A stretch of 64,000 nt of DNA from Nereocystis luetkeana (GCA_031213475.1 JARUPZ010000026.1:2870823-2934822); one strand, 5' to 3'. Counted from the stretch's first letter, positions 53,248 through 62,550 are shown. The notes: a model not told the origin generated them from the sequence alone. Numbers and translations are program-made.

Positions 53248-53762
53248 CACTACCACCCAAAGGACACGTCCCGACGGCGGAGGAGATATCGCTCCTGGAG
53301 AGCGTTGACGTCCGCATCGCAGACGAAGGAGGGGTGACGGTGGTGGGTGTCCCGATCGGCTCGGATGAATACGTGCTGGGGCGAGCAATGGAGGTAGTGA
53401 GGGACGGAGGCGCGGACCGCCTTGCACGCTGCCTCGTTAACATGCCAGACAAGCAAGCGGCGGCCCTCATCACCGTCAAATCCCTCGGGCAGCGGACGGG
53501 CTACCTCGAAAGGGCTCTGGACCCGGGGCCGTCACTCGAAGCATGCCGAAGGGCCGACAACGGGGCTCAGTGGGCCTACGAAGATATCCTAGAGCTACCG
53601 GGAGCGGCGGACGCACAGTCATTTTTCCAGGAGGGGTGCCCGGCCAGCCAACTGACTCTAAAACCCTACCAACAAGCCCAAGCACGCCTTTCTACGGGAG
53701 CAGGAGGGTTAGGGCTGCCGTCGACGGAAGCGAGGCGAATGTCTGCCTCCATTGGGAGTAGG
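53235..53762 (+). pseudogene. LINE-R linker between RT and endonuclease (shifted frame)
   Basis: Continues the LINE-R protein in another frame: PAKTVALPPKGHVPTAEEIS, VTVVGVPIGSDEYVLGRAME, MPDKQAAALITVKSLGQRTG, LTLKPYQQAQARLSTGAGGL and GLPSTEARRMSASIGSRVG. GVPIGSDEYV lies where the RT thumb begins. The frame is left again near 53758-53770, where one extra base restores the original frame. The two indels compensate, so the copy probably decayed recently, or the frameshifts are sequencing errors. Confidence 0.82.
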
Positions 53763-55020
53763 GTGGGCATCCCTGCCGGAGGTTCTAGCAGACCTCACGG
53801 GCCCGCTAGGAGACAGGGTAAAGAGGGGTCTCCCTCATTCGAGCATCATTGCTGAGCTCGGGGGCAGCCTGCGAGAGATCAGGGACACGTGGGGCGTGAC
53901 TAAAGAAGCGATGGAGGGCATCGTCCCCGAATCCTGGCTGGAATGGAGTATGGGTGCAGAGGGGGACCTGGTCCCAGCCCCCCCTGAAGCCGACATGCTG
54001 GCGGCGCATGATGCCGTAACCACCAACTCCCCGAAGGCTCAACAGAGGTTGGGCAAGCTGGAGTATCAGGGTCGACACGCTGAACACACAGCCTCGCTGG
54101 AGGGGCTACCGGAGATTGCACGCCCACCTGGACCAGGCGACCCGCTGGGGGGGAGCGAGACCAAGGCCTTCGCCAAAGCTCGCTACAGGAGGAGTCTACA
54201 AGGAGCAGGAGCCACTGCTTGCCTTCGGGCGAGGCCAACAGACTCGCTCCGTGTCATACCAGCAGAGGAGTTCGTGGGCATGGGAAGGCGCTTCATAGGC
54301 ATCGAGGAGCACGTGGCGGTGAGGTGCCCCTGCTGCAAGGCAGTCGACATAGACACACGCCACGCACGCATTTGTTCCAGAGCAGGGGCACAGGTAAACC
54401 AACATCAAGCGTTGGCTCACGCGATCTCCCGCACGCTGAAGCGGCTGGGAATCCCTCACCAAGTGGAGAGCGGCGAACCGTTCACTGCAGACCGGAACCT
54501 GCGGATGGACATCGTTGTCAGGCGAGGAGGTCCTCGGGACGCTCCTAACAGGGAATACAGGGAAACGTCTATCCTGCTGGACGTCACCCATGCAGACCCG
54601 CAAGCGCAGGTCCACCTGCGAGGAGGCAGCGCTGATCATGATGGATCAGCTGCCTCTACCTCCGAGGCGCGCAAGCGCCAACACTACGCGCGTCCGGGAC
54701 ATATGTCCTTCGACGAGCGGAGCCACAAACTAGCCACCTTAGCGGTGGAAAGCTTTGGGCGCCTCGGGGTAGAGGGCAGCAACTTCATCGACCAGCAGGC
54801 AGCTAGCGTCGTGGGGGCGGGGGATGGTGGGTCGATGGCAAGGAAGGGGGTAGTGAAGGAACGCCGAATCGTCTCGGTGACCACTCAGGTCGCCATTTCG
54901 AGGAGGGTGTCGAGGTTCAAGCTTCAGCTTAGGCACCGCCAAGAAGGAAGAAGGAACAGGGGGGGGAGGGACGACAGACCCACACCGATGGCGTGGGGAT
55001 GGAACTTGGATGCAGCTTAG
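53752..55020 (+). pseudogene. LINE-R CCHC knuckle and restriction-like endonuclease
   Basis: 422-codon frame ending in TAG. Residues 192-208 are CPCCKAVDIDTRHARIC: Cys192, Cys195, His204, Cys208, the C-X2-C-X8-H-X3-C knuckle that precedes the nuclease in R2-type elements. Then LRMDIVVRRGG (Asp253) and ETSILLDVTHADP (Asp277) fit a PD-(D/E)XK core, which nicks the target DNA to prime reverse transcription. The C-terminus is basic (RRVSRFKLQLRHRQEGRRNR) and ends MAWGWNLDAA. A truncated relative of this C-terminus is at 57790. The initial Met at 53752 is only a frame artefact; the real protein is continuous with the RT. Confidence 0.87.
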
Positions 55021-55215
55021 GATTTAAGAATAGAACGTAATGAGAAGGAAGGAGCAAATACAGCAAATAGAGTAGACAAGCCGAAAGTTGGCACGGAAGG
55101 GAGGTAGATTTGGTGCATGGGTTTCCTTTCGTTTCCGAGGTTTTCTTCTTTCGGGAAAGTTACGAGTGATCCATGTTGAAGATCATGCTGCACATTGTCG
55201 GATGGCAAAAGAAAT
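55021..55215 (+). other. LINE-R 3' UTR and (AAT)n end
   Basis: About 195 bp containing GAGTAGACAAGCCGAAAGTTG, TTCCGAGGTTTTCTTCTTTC, and TGCTGCACATTGTCGGATGG before AAAAGAAATAATAAT. The last 90 bp are the part most often found as truncated copies, so they probably carry the reverse transcriptase recognition signal. Confidence 0.88.
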
Positions 55216-55570
55216 AATAATATAGGGACATTTTTTAAGTTATTTTGCAGACCAATCGGTCCTTATATTCGCGAACAGAGTGTAAGGACCCTTTAAGTAA
55301 GAGTTACCATGAAGACCAACCGGTCCCTTTATTCCCGAACATAATATATATAAGGACCGTTTAAAGGTTAGCATAAAGACCAACCGGTCTTTACATTCCC
55401 GAACATAATATAAGGACCGTACAAAACTTAGTACGGTATGAAAATCAACCAGTACTTGCATTCCCGAACATAATATAGGGATCGATTGAAGGTTATTAAG
55501 AATAATATAAGGACCGTTTAAACGTTATTTTGAAGACCAATCGGTCCTTATATTCCCGAACAGAGTGGTA
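55216..55570. repeat. ~60 bp minisatellite array hosting LINE-R
   Basis: Units of AATATAAGGACCGTTTAAAG, then GAAGACCAACCGGTC and CTTATATTCCCGAACAT repeat about six times. The first 13 bases are the right LINE-R target-site duplication (55216-55228). ACCAACCGGTC contains the palindrome ACCGGT. Confidence 0.88.
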
Positions 55571-56159
55571 CTACAGCAGTAGGTATTATCTATGCCAGGT
55601 ACCAGGTATACACCAATTAGACGAAAGTGTCCTGCCGACGACGCCACTTGTTATGATTAAGGTCGGGATACTTTGCATCCCTGGACAGGTTTGCCTATTA
55701 AGCCGGTACACGTTGGTACTCACGTGTGTTGCTTGCTTAAAGATAGAAGAAGAGCTGCTTTATTCCTTTCGTGCACGCGGAGACTGAGAGTCAAGCTCGT
55801 GCATCGCTAGGAGAACCCCTGGCTTTCCATCTAATGTTATGAGTTTTAGATTGGGTAGGCGATCGGTTATCATTTTACCTTTTGCCTAACGGACTAAGAC
55901 CTCTCACAAATGGCGTCGACGGCAGGACTTAACGCTAAGATATACCTGCCAAGTACTACAAATACGATCCCAGTACTTGAACCCAGGTAATTACCGGGCA
56001 TTCGGCTTTATTCGAGGCAGTATCATAACAGCGGCATGTTGGGGAGACATGGTCGATGTTTTTTTTCCGTAGGCACATTAATCATCGCTTGGAGGTTGCG
56101 CTCTCTCTCTCTTTGCCTTTTTTTGTCGAGAGATCCGATTGGAAAGTCCTCGGATGGGG
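55571..56159. other. unassigned sequence
   Basis: TACTACAGCAGTAGG at 55569 and ACCAGGTACCAGGTA near 55596; no gene recognised. Confidence 0.35.
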
Positions 56160-56550
56160 TTGGTGTGTGTGTTATTTTATCACCCAGTGTGATACTGTGT
56201 GTTGTCTTATCACCCAGTGTGATACAGTGTGTTGTCTTGTCACCCGTGTGTTACGGTGTGTTACCTTAGCACCAGTGTGATACGGTGTGTTATGTTATCA
56301 CCCGTGTGATACGATGTGTTATGTTATCACCCGCGTGATACGGTATGCTATGTGACTACCTGTGTGATAGGGTATGTTATCTTATCACACGTGTGATAAT
56401 GTGCGCTATCTTATCACCCGTGTGGTAAGGTAGTGATATATTATCTCCCGTGTGATACGGTGTTGTTATATTATCACCCGTGTGATGCGGTGTGTCATGT
56501 CATCACCCGTGTGATACGTGGTAGTTTGCTATCTTATCAACCTAGTGTGA
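56160..56550 (+). repeat. ~29 bp minisatellite made of M3 end sequence
   Basis: About 13 units of GTGTGTTATCTTATCACCCG then TGTGATACG. The unit is the terminal ~30 bp of M3 (plus-strand right end GTGTGTTATCTTATCACCC). It closes with an M3-like CTTATCAACCTAGTGTGATACGG at 56533-56555. Confidence 0.88.
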
Positions 56551-56639
56551 TACGGCAGTATATACCCATTACCCCGCGACGGCAAAGGCTGTGCTAACCA
56601 TGTCATCACGATAACAATATTTACACACTTCGGACGGAC

Positions 56640-56735
56640 AGACCATCTACAGTATCATCGACAGATCATCTACAGATCATCTATGTCTTTCAGAACATGT
56701 ACATTTATTATCTGTATGATCTGTATGATCTGTAT
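56640..56735. repeat. GATC-palindrome short repeats
   Basis: GACAGATCATCTACAGATCATC and three CTGTATGAT units; relatives at 15.7-16.7 and 35.6 kb. Confidence 0.6.
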
Positions 56736-56754
56736 GATCATTATTATTTTACTA

Positions 56755-56860
56755 TTACGGGGGGGGCATATTAAACAGGACCTACGGTACACACAGAAAC
56801 CTATGTATTTCAGTATTTTTACGAACAATAGTTGGTCCTATTTACTATGGTCCCCCGTAA
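56755..56860 (-). mobile_element. M1 MITE copy
   Basis: TTACGGGGGGGGCATATTAA to TTACTATGGTCCCCCGTAA. Confidence 0.87.
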
Positions 56861-56879
56861 GATTAATATGAATAGTGAT

Positions 56880-56968
56880 ATTGCCATCCGACGATGTCCA
56901 GCAGCGTGAGCTTCAACGCTGGTCACTCTTACGTACGTATTTCCCGAAAAAAACCCCCAGGTATCACG
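56880..56968 (-). mobile_element. diverged LINE-R 3' tail
   Basis: TTGCCATCCGACGATGTCCA, GAGCTTCAACGCTGGTCACT; TACGTACGTA at 56930-56939 sits where others read ATAAC. Confidence 0.75.
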
Positions 56969-57264
56969 TAATAATCGAGAATCCACACATATTAATAGTA
57001 GTGTGGAGTACCCTACGCACGGCCGACTACATTAAAATGTACCAGGTACAGTATGTAAGTATCACTAGTCTGTACCAGGTACGTATTACTACTGCAGTCT
57101 TACTTCGAAGTATGTAGTGTTACAATTAATATTAACACCGGCAGGGTGAATATCTTGTACGATTATGTTACGATAATCTGTTCCGTTTTATATCATAAAG
57201 GATGTTTTACATTATTGTGTGATATTATAACGATGTCACTCAATCACACCATTGCTATTATTGT
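56969..57264. other. unassigned sequence
   Basis: TACCAGGTA-type words near 57045 and 57075; nothing else recognised. Confidence 0.35.
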
Positions 57265-57358
57265 TTCTCTTGCCATCCGACAATGTATGGTCTTCAACAT
57301 TGATCACTCATGACTTTACCGAGAGAAGAAAACCTCGGAAACAAAAGAAAACCCACGT
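57265..57358 (-). mobile_element. LINE-R 3' tail
   Basis: TTGCCATCCGACAATGTATG, TCTTCAACATTGATCACTCA and GAAGAAAACCTCGGAAACAA. Confidence 0.82.
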
Positions 57359-57644
57359 ATTCGGTATTCGGTATTGTTTATCCAGCAGTAGTTGATATGG
57401 CATGTGTCAACGTATGCATGCATATGTTACGCCTGTCCTCCCTATAAAACCTGGTACTGGCATTATATTGTTATGTTACAATGGCATTATATACTAAACC
57501 GACATGAGATAAGAACCGTGACCATTGGGTGCACATGATTACCATACTCACTGTTTGCAGTTTACACCCGATCCAAAACGAGGGGCTTATGATATGCACT
57601 ATATCACGATATGAAAAGGTAAAACAACTCTACCTGATACACTA
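57359..57644. other. unassigned sequence
   Basis: Nothing recognised. Confidence 0.3.
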
Positions 57645-57785
57645 TTGTCGGATGGCGAGCATATAACAATAATAATTTTGTTTCCGAGGTGTTCTTCTTT
57701 CAGGAAAGTGATGAGTGATCAATGTTGAAGACCATGCTGCACATTGTCGGATGGCAAGGGAAATAGTAATAATAATAAGAATAAT
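57645..57785 (+). mobile_element. two head-to-tail truncated LINE-R tails
   Basis: TTGTCGGATGGCGAGCATAT (a ~25 bp end) runs into ACAATAATAATTTTGTTTCC, where a second ~105 bp tail starts and ends GGATGGCAAGGGAAATAGTA then AATAATAATAAG. Each sits in the AAT run of the previous one. Confidence 0.82.
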
Positions 57786-58130
57786 ACCATCCAGGTCGCC
57801 ATTTCGAGGAGGGTGTCGCGCTTCAAGCTCCAGCTTAGGCTCCGCCAGGAAAGAAGAAGGAACATGGAGGAGGGGGGGGGGACAAACCCAGACCGATGGC
57901 GTGGGGATGGAACTTGGATGCAGCTTTGGATTTAAGAATAGAACGTAATGGGAAGGAAGGAGCAAGGACAGCAAATGGAGTAGACAAGCCGAACGTTGGC
58001 ACAGAAAGGGAGGTAGACTACTTGGTGCGTGGGTTTCCTTCTTTTGTTTCCGAGGTTTGCTTCTTTCGGGAAAGTTATGAGTGATCAATGTTGAAGATCA
58101 TGCTGCACATTGTCGGATGGCAAGAGAAAG

Positions 58131-58135
<5 letters not shown>
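57786..58135 (+). mobile_element. LINE-R 5'-truncated copy, ~350 bp
   Basis: Starts inside the coding end (QVAISRRVSRFKLQLRLRQE from 57793) and runs through the whole 3' UTR to GGATGGCAAGAGAAAGAATA. It begins directly at the AAT tail of the preceding copy. Confidence 0.9.
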
Positions 58136-58174
<39 letters not shown>

Positions 58175-58175
58175 G
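58135..58175. repeat. (AT)n microsatellite
   Basis: Follows the LINE-R copy tail. Confidence 0.95.
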
Positions 58176-58189
58176 GTACCAGGTATCTA

Positions 58190-58294
58190 TTACGGGGGAC
58201 CATAGTTAATAGGGCCTGTGGTATACATAAAAACCTATATATTTAACCATTTTCACTAACAATATTTTGGCCTATTGACTATGGTCCCCCGTAA
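58190..58294 (-). mobile_element. M1 MITE copy
   Basis: TTACGGGGGACCATAGTTAA to GACTATGGTCCCCCGTAA; flanked by TA. Confidence 0.9.
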
Positions 58295-58864
58295 TAGTAC
58301 AAAAAACACGAAATACCAAGTAAAGAGCCATCCCACGGTAGGGGTGCACCAGACGTTCCTAAGCCCCTCACGTTAGGAGCTCAATATCTCACCCGATACA
58401 ATACTTGGAACAAAACTGTTCGCGCCACCCGACCGGCACTCCTACAGTGTGCGCTAGTCCTGAAACGAGTACACGAGTACAATTTTCATCCTAACTGCTG
58501 GTCCCTCACTTACTTAAGGCACTCAATCGGTCAGAAACCTTTGGCCCAAAAAGTGCAACCCCTGCCGTGGGGTGACTCTCTAACGGCATACCGAGCAGAG
58601 TAAGAGCGTTGAGTTCGCGCAGCAGTGCAATCGTTTACCAGCGCTCGTTCTCTCCACAGCGGTCATAGACAAGGGATATAAAAAAAGTCGAACGTTATAT
58701 TTTCTGAAAGGCTCTCGCTCAAGCACGGGTTTTTCCGAAAACGCCTCCCTCGTTCGCTATCTATCGGCAACCCTCTCCCGTTCTGGAAAAATCGAGAGGA
58801 CTGAAAAAAAACGATCGCTATCCCTGTGCGAGCTCAATATAAAGAACGATTTGCAAATCCCTTT
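58295..58864. other. unassigned sequence
   Basis: Nothing recognised in ~570 bp. Confidence 0.3.
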
Positions 58865-58948
58865 TTAACGGTGCAGTCCCGCTTTGGGAACAAAGCACTC
58901 AAGTTGTAAGTAGTTCGTCCCCCAAACCGGGACTGCGGTACTAACATG
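58865..58948. mobile_element. M2 MITE copy
   Basis: TTTTTAACGGTGCAGTCCCG to GGGACTGCGGTACTAAC. Confidence 0.75.
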
Positions 58949-59065
58949 TACTCTTTTTTTTTCTTTTTGTTTTTCAACACCACTTCTACTTTCCAGCCTT
59001 ACGCGTAGAAGGTTTTACCCTCGCGACAACCTTCTGGACAAGCCGTGGTCACAGGTGTCCACCCT

Positions 59066-59292
59066 TCTCTCCCCCGGTACGTGCTTTTATTTTTTGTCGC
59101 GCATAGGGTTCAGCATTCCCACTGCTCGTCGATTTTCATCGAATGTAGCTAACTCACGCTCTCGCGCTTTCCGCTGATCAACTTTTTATGCCAGAAAAAA
59201 AACCCTACAAGCATGCACTCGGTGAGACTTAAACCCACGAAATTGATGTTGATAGGCGCGCGGACCACCTACCAAGCCAGCGGGGATGCCGG
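59066..59292 (-). mobile_element. divergent SINE-A relative
   Basis: Minus orientation: tRNA-like head at 59221-59292 (GCTGGCTTGGTAGGTGGTCC; B-box-like GGTTTAAGTCTCACC). The body matches SINE-A loosely (GAATGCTGAACC versus AAAGGCTGAAATC; AAAGCACGTACCGGG). It sits beside CTCTGGGGACAATAAAGC, an M2 remnant, recalling the SINE-in-M2 arrangement at 39 kb. Confidence 0.6.
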
Positions 59293-59480
59293 CTCTGGGG
59301 ACAATAAAGCACTCAAATTCTCTTAATAAGCAGTTTGTGTCATGGTACTGCTTGGGGTTTTCCCAGCGAGGCCCGAAGCCGCCTTGCTCTCAGTCTCCAT
59401 CACCGCACGAAAGGGGGGCATAGCTTTTCTTCTTCTATCTCTAGGCGAACATCAACGCGAGAGATCCCGCAGAGATACTA

Positions 59481-59587
59481 TTACGGGGGACCATAGTTAA
59501 TAGGACCAAATATTGTTAGTAGAAATGGTCAAGTATATAGGTTTTTATGTATACCACAGGTCCTATTAACTATGGTCCCCCCGTAAT
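59481..59587 (+). mobile_element. M1 MITE copy
   Basis: TTACGGGGGACCATAGTTAA to AACTATGGTCCCCCCGTAA. Confidence 0.9.
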
Positions 59588-59607
59588 AGATGCCCGTGGT
59601 ATTTCTC

Positions 59608-59670
59608 TTGCCATCCGACAATGTGCAGCACGATCTTCAACATGGATCACTCATAACTTTCCCGAAGGAA
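59608..59670 (-). mobile_element. LINE-R 3' tail cut by M1
   Basis: TCTTGCCATCCGACAATGTG to CATAACTTTCCCGAAGGAA, then M1 sequence. Confidence 0.8.
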
Positions 59671-59771
59671 TAGAACCAAATTGTTATTAACATTAATAGT
59701 AGAAATGGTTAAATATATACCGGTAGGTTTTATGTATACCACAGGTCCTATTAACTATGGTCCCCCATAAT
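59670..59771 (+). mobile_element. M1 MITE lacking its left end
   Basis: Starts at AGAACCAAATTGTTA and ends ACTATGGTCCCCCATAA. The core holds TTAACATTAATAGTA in place of GTTAGTA, and TACCGGTA at 59718-59725. Confidence 0.75.
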
Positions 59772-59782
59772 ATTATCATTAC

Positions 59783-59872
59783 GCTTGTCATCCGGCAGTG
59801 TGCGGCATGATGAGCTTCGGCGTTGATCACTCAAAAACATTCCTATTATCGAAGAGAGGAATAAAACCACGG
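59783..59872 (-). mobile_element. diverged LINE-R 3' tail
   Basis: TGTCATCCGGCAGTGTGCGG, GAGCTTCGGCGTTGATCACT. Confidence 0.75.
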
Positions 59873-59924
59873 AGGAAACGAAGGAATCGGGCAATAGTGG
59901 GGGGTGCAAAAGGTGATCCGACAT

Positions 59925-59956
59925 TTGTCCCCAAAACGGGGCTGCAGTACTACTAC
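59925..59956. mobile_element. M2 right half
   Basis: TTTGTCCCCAAAACGGGGCT followed by GCAGTACTA just before an M1. Confidence 0.6.
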
Positions 59957-59958
59957 TA

Positions 59959-60063
59959 TTACGGGGGACCATAGTTAACAGGACCTAGGATAGACATAAA
60001 AACCTATATGTTTAAACATTTTTATTAACACTATTTGGTCCTGTTAACTATGCCCCCCCGTAA
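59959..60063 (-). mobile_element. M1 MITE copy
   Basis: TTACGGGGGACCATAGTTAA to AACTATGCCCCCCCGTAA. Confidence 0.9.
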
Positions 60064-60072
60064 TAACAGCTA

Positions 60073-60180
60073 TTACGGGGGACCATAGTTAACAGGACCT
60101 ATGGTACACATAAAAACCTATAGGTTCAACCATTTTTACTAACAATATTTGGTCCTGTTAACTATGCCCCCCCCCGTAAT
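60073..60180 (-). mobile_element. M1 MITE copy in tandem with the previous
   Basis: TTACGGGGGACCATAGTTAA to AACTATGCCCCCCCCCGTAA, only ~10 bp after the preceding copy, same orientation. Confidence 0.9.
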
Positions 60181-60331
60181 ACCTGGTATATACTATTATA
60201 TAAGGGCTAACACTGGTTCGTATTACTGCAGCAGTTTTGAGCGATCGATTGTCAAATACGTTTTTTCTTTGCCATCTCAGAACAAGTATCATATCATATC
60301 ATATCATAGCATGTCATACGTACTACTAATA

Positions 60332-60433
60332 TTACGGGGGGCATAGTTAATAGGACCTATGGTGTACATAAAAACCTATATATTTAACCTTCTTTAGCTA
60401 CAACATTTGGTCGTATTAACTATGGCCCCCCGT
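60332..60433 (-). mobile_element. M1 MITE copy
   Basis: TTACGGGGGGCATAGTTAAT to AACTATGGCCCCCCGT. Confidence 0.87.
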
Positions 60434-60672
60434 CCACAAGAAAAAAGGGGATCCAGGAAATCCATGTATCACATGCCTCCCATGTATCGTTGGCGCGCCA
60501 ACCAATCAATGTGGCTTCGGAGAGAGCTCCCGGTTGGCAACCCGAGTACCACCCTCGACCCTCGGATAGGCGTACTGTGGAGTTTTGTGGTGGTTTGATC
60601 CAATTAACCAAGTAAGTGGCGAAGAAGAAAAAGAAGAAGAAGAAGAAGAAGAAAAAAAAGAAGAAGGTATTA
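60434..60672. other. unassigned sequence
   Basis: GAA-rich run at 60622-60665 next to a LINE-R tail; otherwise nothing recognised. Confidence 0.35.
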
Positions 60673-60722
60673 TTATTATTATTATGCTTACCATCCGACA
60701 ATGTGTAGTGTTGTTGTTTCTA
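60668..60722 (-). mobile_element. short LINE-R 3' end
   Basis: (ATT)n then CTTACCATCCGACAATGTGT, about 35 bp of element. Confidence 0.72.
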
Positions 60723-60802
60723 AAAAAAGACTCGACAGAAAGTGAAGAACTATCCGAAATAAAAGCGCGGCGGCATGTATCCCAAGACAAACCGAAACCG
60801 AG

Positions 60803-60879
60803 GTGACTGCTGCTTGCTTGTGATCATTTCTAGGCGGCCTATAGGACCACATACATGCCGCTATTAACGAAATCCAGAA

Positions 60880-60920
<41 letters not shown>

Positions 60921-61037
60921 AGAACCGAGGCGACGCTCATCATGAAGACTGCTTGCTTGTGATCATTTCTAGGCGGCCTATAGGATCACATGCATGCCGC
61001 TATAAACGAAATCCAGAAGGCACATATATATCCAGAA
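60803..61037. repeat. ~145 bp tandem duplication with AT run
   Basis: CTGCTTGCTTGTGATCATTT at 60808 and 60949, each followed by AGGCGGCCTATAGGA and AACGAAATCCAGAAGGCA and an AT run (long in the first, short in the second). Confidence 0.88.
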
Positions 61038-61082
61038 AGAAAGAAAAATCAGGTACTCTCTGCACCGCTTCGGGAGTGTTCC

Positions 61083-61145
61083 CTTAAGCCTTTCAGTACC
61101 GCAGCCCCGTTTAGGGGAAAGCGCACTCGAGGTCCCACTGCAACC
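61083..61145. mobile_element. M2 left-half remnant
   Basis: CCTTTCAGTACCGCAGCCCC and GCGCACTCGAGGTCC; right arm lost. Confidence 0.5.
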
Positions 61146-61224
61146 CGGGAGAAAGGATCTTTAGGTTGGTAGGCCGTTTAGATGTTTTGGTTCCTGCTGG
61201 GATCGAGGTACGGGCGAAGACCCA

Positions 61225-61275
61225 ACCCAACCCCTGACTCTAACCCTAACCCTAACCCTAACCCTGACCCCAACC
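61225..61275 (-). repeat. CCCTAA telomere-type tract
   Basis: About four exact CTAACC units with decayed CAACCC and TGACCC neighbours. Interstitial position, opposite orientation to the tract at 14548. Confidence 0.7.
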
Positions 61276-61460
61276 CGCAACCGAGACGGGTCAAACCTGG
61301 TCATAAACGCGGTTGCGCCGCGTTTGCATCGGAGCAGGAAATTTCTCAATCGCGGACGGCGATTCCGAAGTGCAGACCCCGCTACGCAATTTTCAAGCCA
61401 AAAACACCCCTAAAGAGCCCTTTTCCCAGATTGCTGAACCTACCCTCAATCAGTGTGTCC

Positions 61461-61715
61461 CTTAACCCTTTTAGGACTGCAGTCTCGTTTCGGGGACAAT
61501 TTGGGACAAACTACTTGGAATTTGAATAGTGTGTCCCCAAAACGGGACTGGAGTTCTACAAGGGTTAAAAAACCGTTGTGGAGACAAACTGCTTCGATTT
61601 TGAGTAGGCCACACATTGAGTAGTCTGTCCCCAGACCCATGTTGGGGACAAACTACTCGAACATTGAGTGCTTCGTTCCCGAAACGGGGCTGCAGTGGTT
61701 CCAAAATGGGTCAAG
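61461..61715. mobile_element. M2 MITE followed by a second, rearranged M2
   Basis: TTAACCCTTTTAGGACTGCA to CTGGAGTTCTACAAGGGTTAA (61462-61568). Then repeated GAGACAAACTGCTTCGATTT, GTTGGGGACAAACTACTCGA and AAACGGGGCTGCAGTGG form a rearranged second copy to ~61715. Confidence 0.75.
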
Positions 61716-62307
61716 AATCAGACCTGAATATTCGACCAAAACAGACCAAAAACGTAACCCCCCCCCCCCCAGAGAGGAGGAAGGGAGCCAAAGGGCAGAA
61801 AATGGAGCAGCTGCATAGAGCTCAAGCCGGAAGTAGGTGTCGGTACCGAAGTGTTAAAAGGATGACCTTGGGCTGGGGGATCGATCGATCCTTCGTCCGT
61901 ACGGGCCCGGTAGGCAACTCCTTCATAGTTGGCGTCGTCGGCAGGACATGGGTCAGAAAGGAGTTTACATTTTTCGCGTAAGGCTTTTTTTTAGCTCCCG
62001 CGGTTTCCTCCTTCTTCTGGAGTGCTCTCAAGTGATCAACGTTGAGTGCATAGGTATGAACTAGCCCTGAGGGACCGCCAGGCCGCTGGGGGAAGGGAGG
62101 AAGAAGCCGATGGAATGCGATGGGGAATAGGATTTACTGATCAATACCGGTAGCTAAAATGAAATGGTGTGGGGAATGGAAACTGGTAGACGGCTGTGGC
62201 AGAGAAGCGTATGCGAGATGCTGCTGATTTACGGAAGGATGCTCTGTTTATATCGGAGCGGCATCTACGCTACTACATTGATTGTCAGAAGGCAAGTATA
62301 ATAATAA
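61716..62307. other. unassigned sequence, possible old LINE-R relative
   Basis: CGGTTTCCTCCTTCTTCTGG and CTCAAGTGATCAACGTTGAG (61999-62046) weakly resemble the LINE-R tail; GATTGTCAGAAGGCAAG with AATAATAAT at 62279 is another decayed end. Confidence 0.4.
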
Positions 62308-62475
62308 TGGAGTAGTAGACAAGCGAAAAAAGTTGGCACAGAAGGGAGGGAGGTAGACTTGGTGCATGGGTTTCCTTTCGTTTCCGAGGTTATCTTCTTT
62401 CGGGAAAGTTATGAGTGATCAATGTTGATGAAGATCATGCTGCACATTGTCGGATGGCAAGATAATAGTAGCAAT
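62308..62475 (+). mobile_element. LINE-R 5'-truncated 3' UTR copy
   Basis: GGAGTAGTAGACAAGCGAAA, then GGTGCATGGGTTTCCTTTCG to CTGCACATTGTCGGATGGCA. Confidence 0.9.
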
Positions 62476-62479
62476 GATG

Positions 62480-62550
<71 letters not shown>

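Larger units (their letters stand above)
49140..55215 (+). mobile_element. LINE-R, full-length restriction-endonuclease LINE
   Basis: About 6.08 kb bounded by a perfect 13 bp target-site duplication. Layout: 5' leader (49140-49311); frame with a RING-like finger (49312-50013); long purine-rich, Gly/Arg-rich region with tandem repeats (50400-51340); second RING-like finger (51499-51651); reverse transcriptase with YMDD (52600-53200); linker; CCHC plus restriction-like endonuclease (54325-54600); 3' UTR and (AAT)n end. The RT-then-RLE order places it with the R2/NeSL/CRE-type group of LINEs, which prime at a nick made by a PD-(D/E)XK nuclease. Stops at 50011 and 50767 and two frameshifts suggest an inactivated or imperfectly sequenced copy. 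At least ten 5'-truncated tails of the family lie within 15 kb. Confidence 0.93.
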
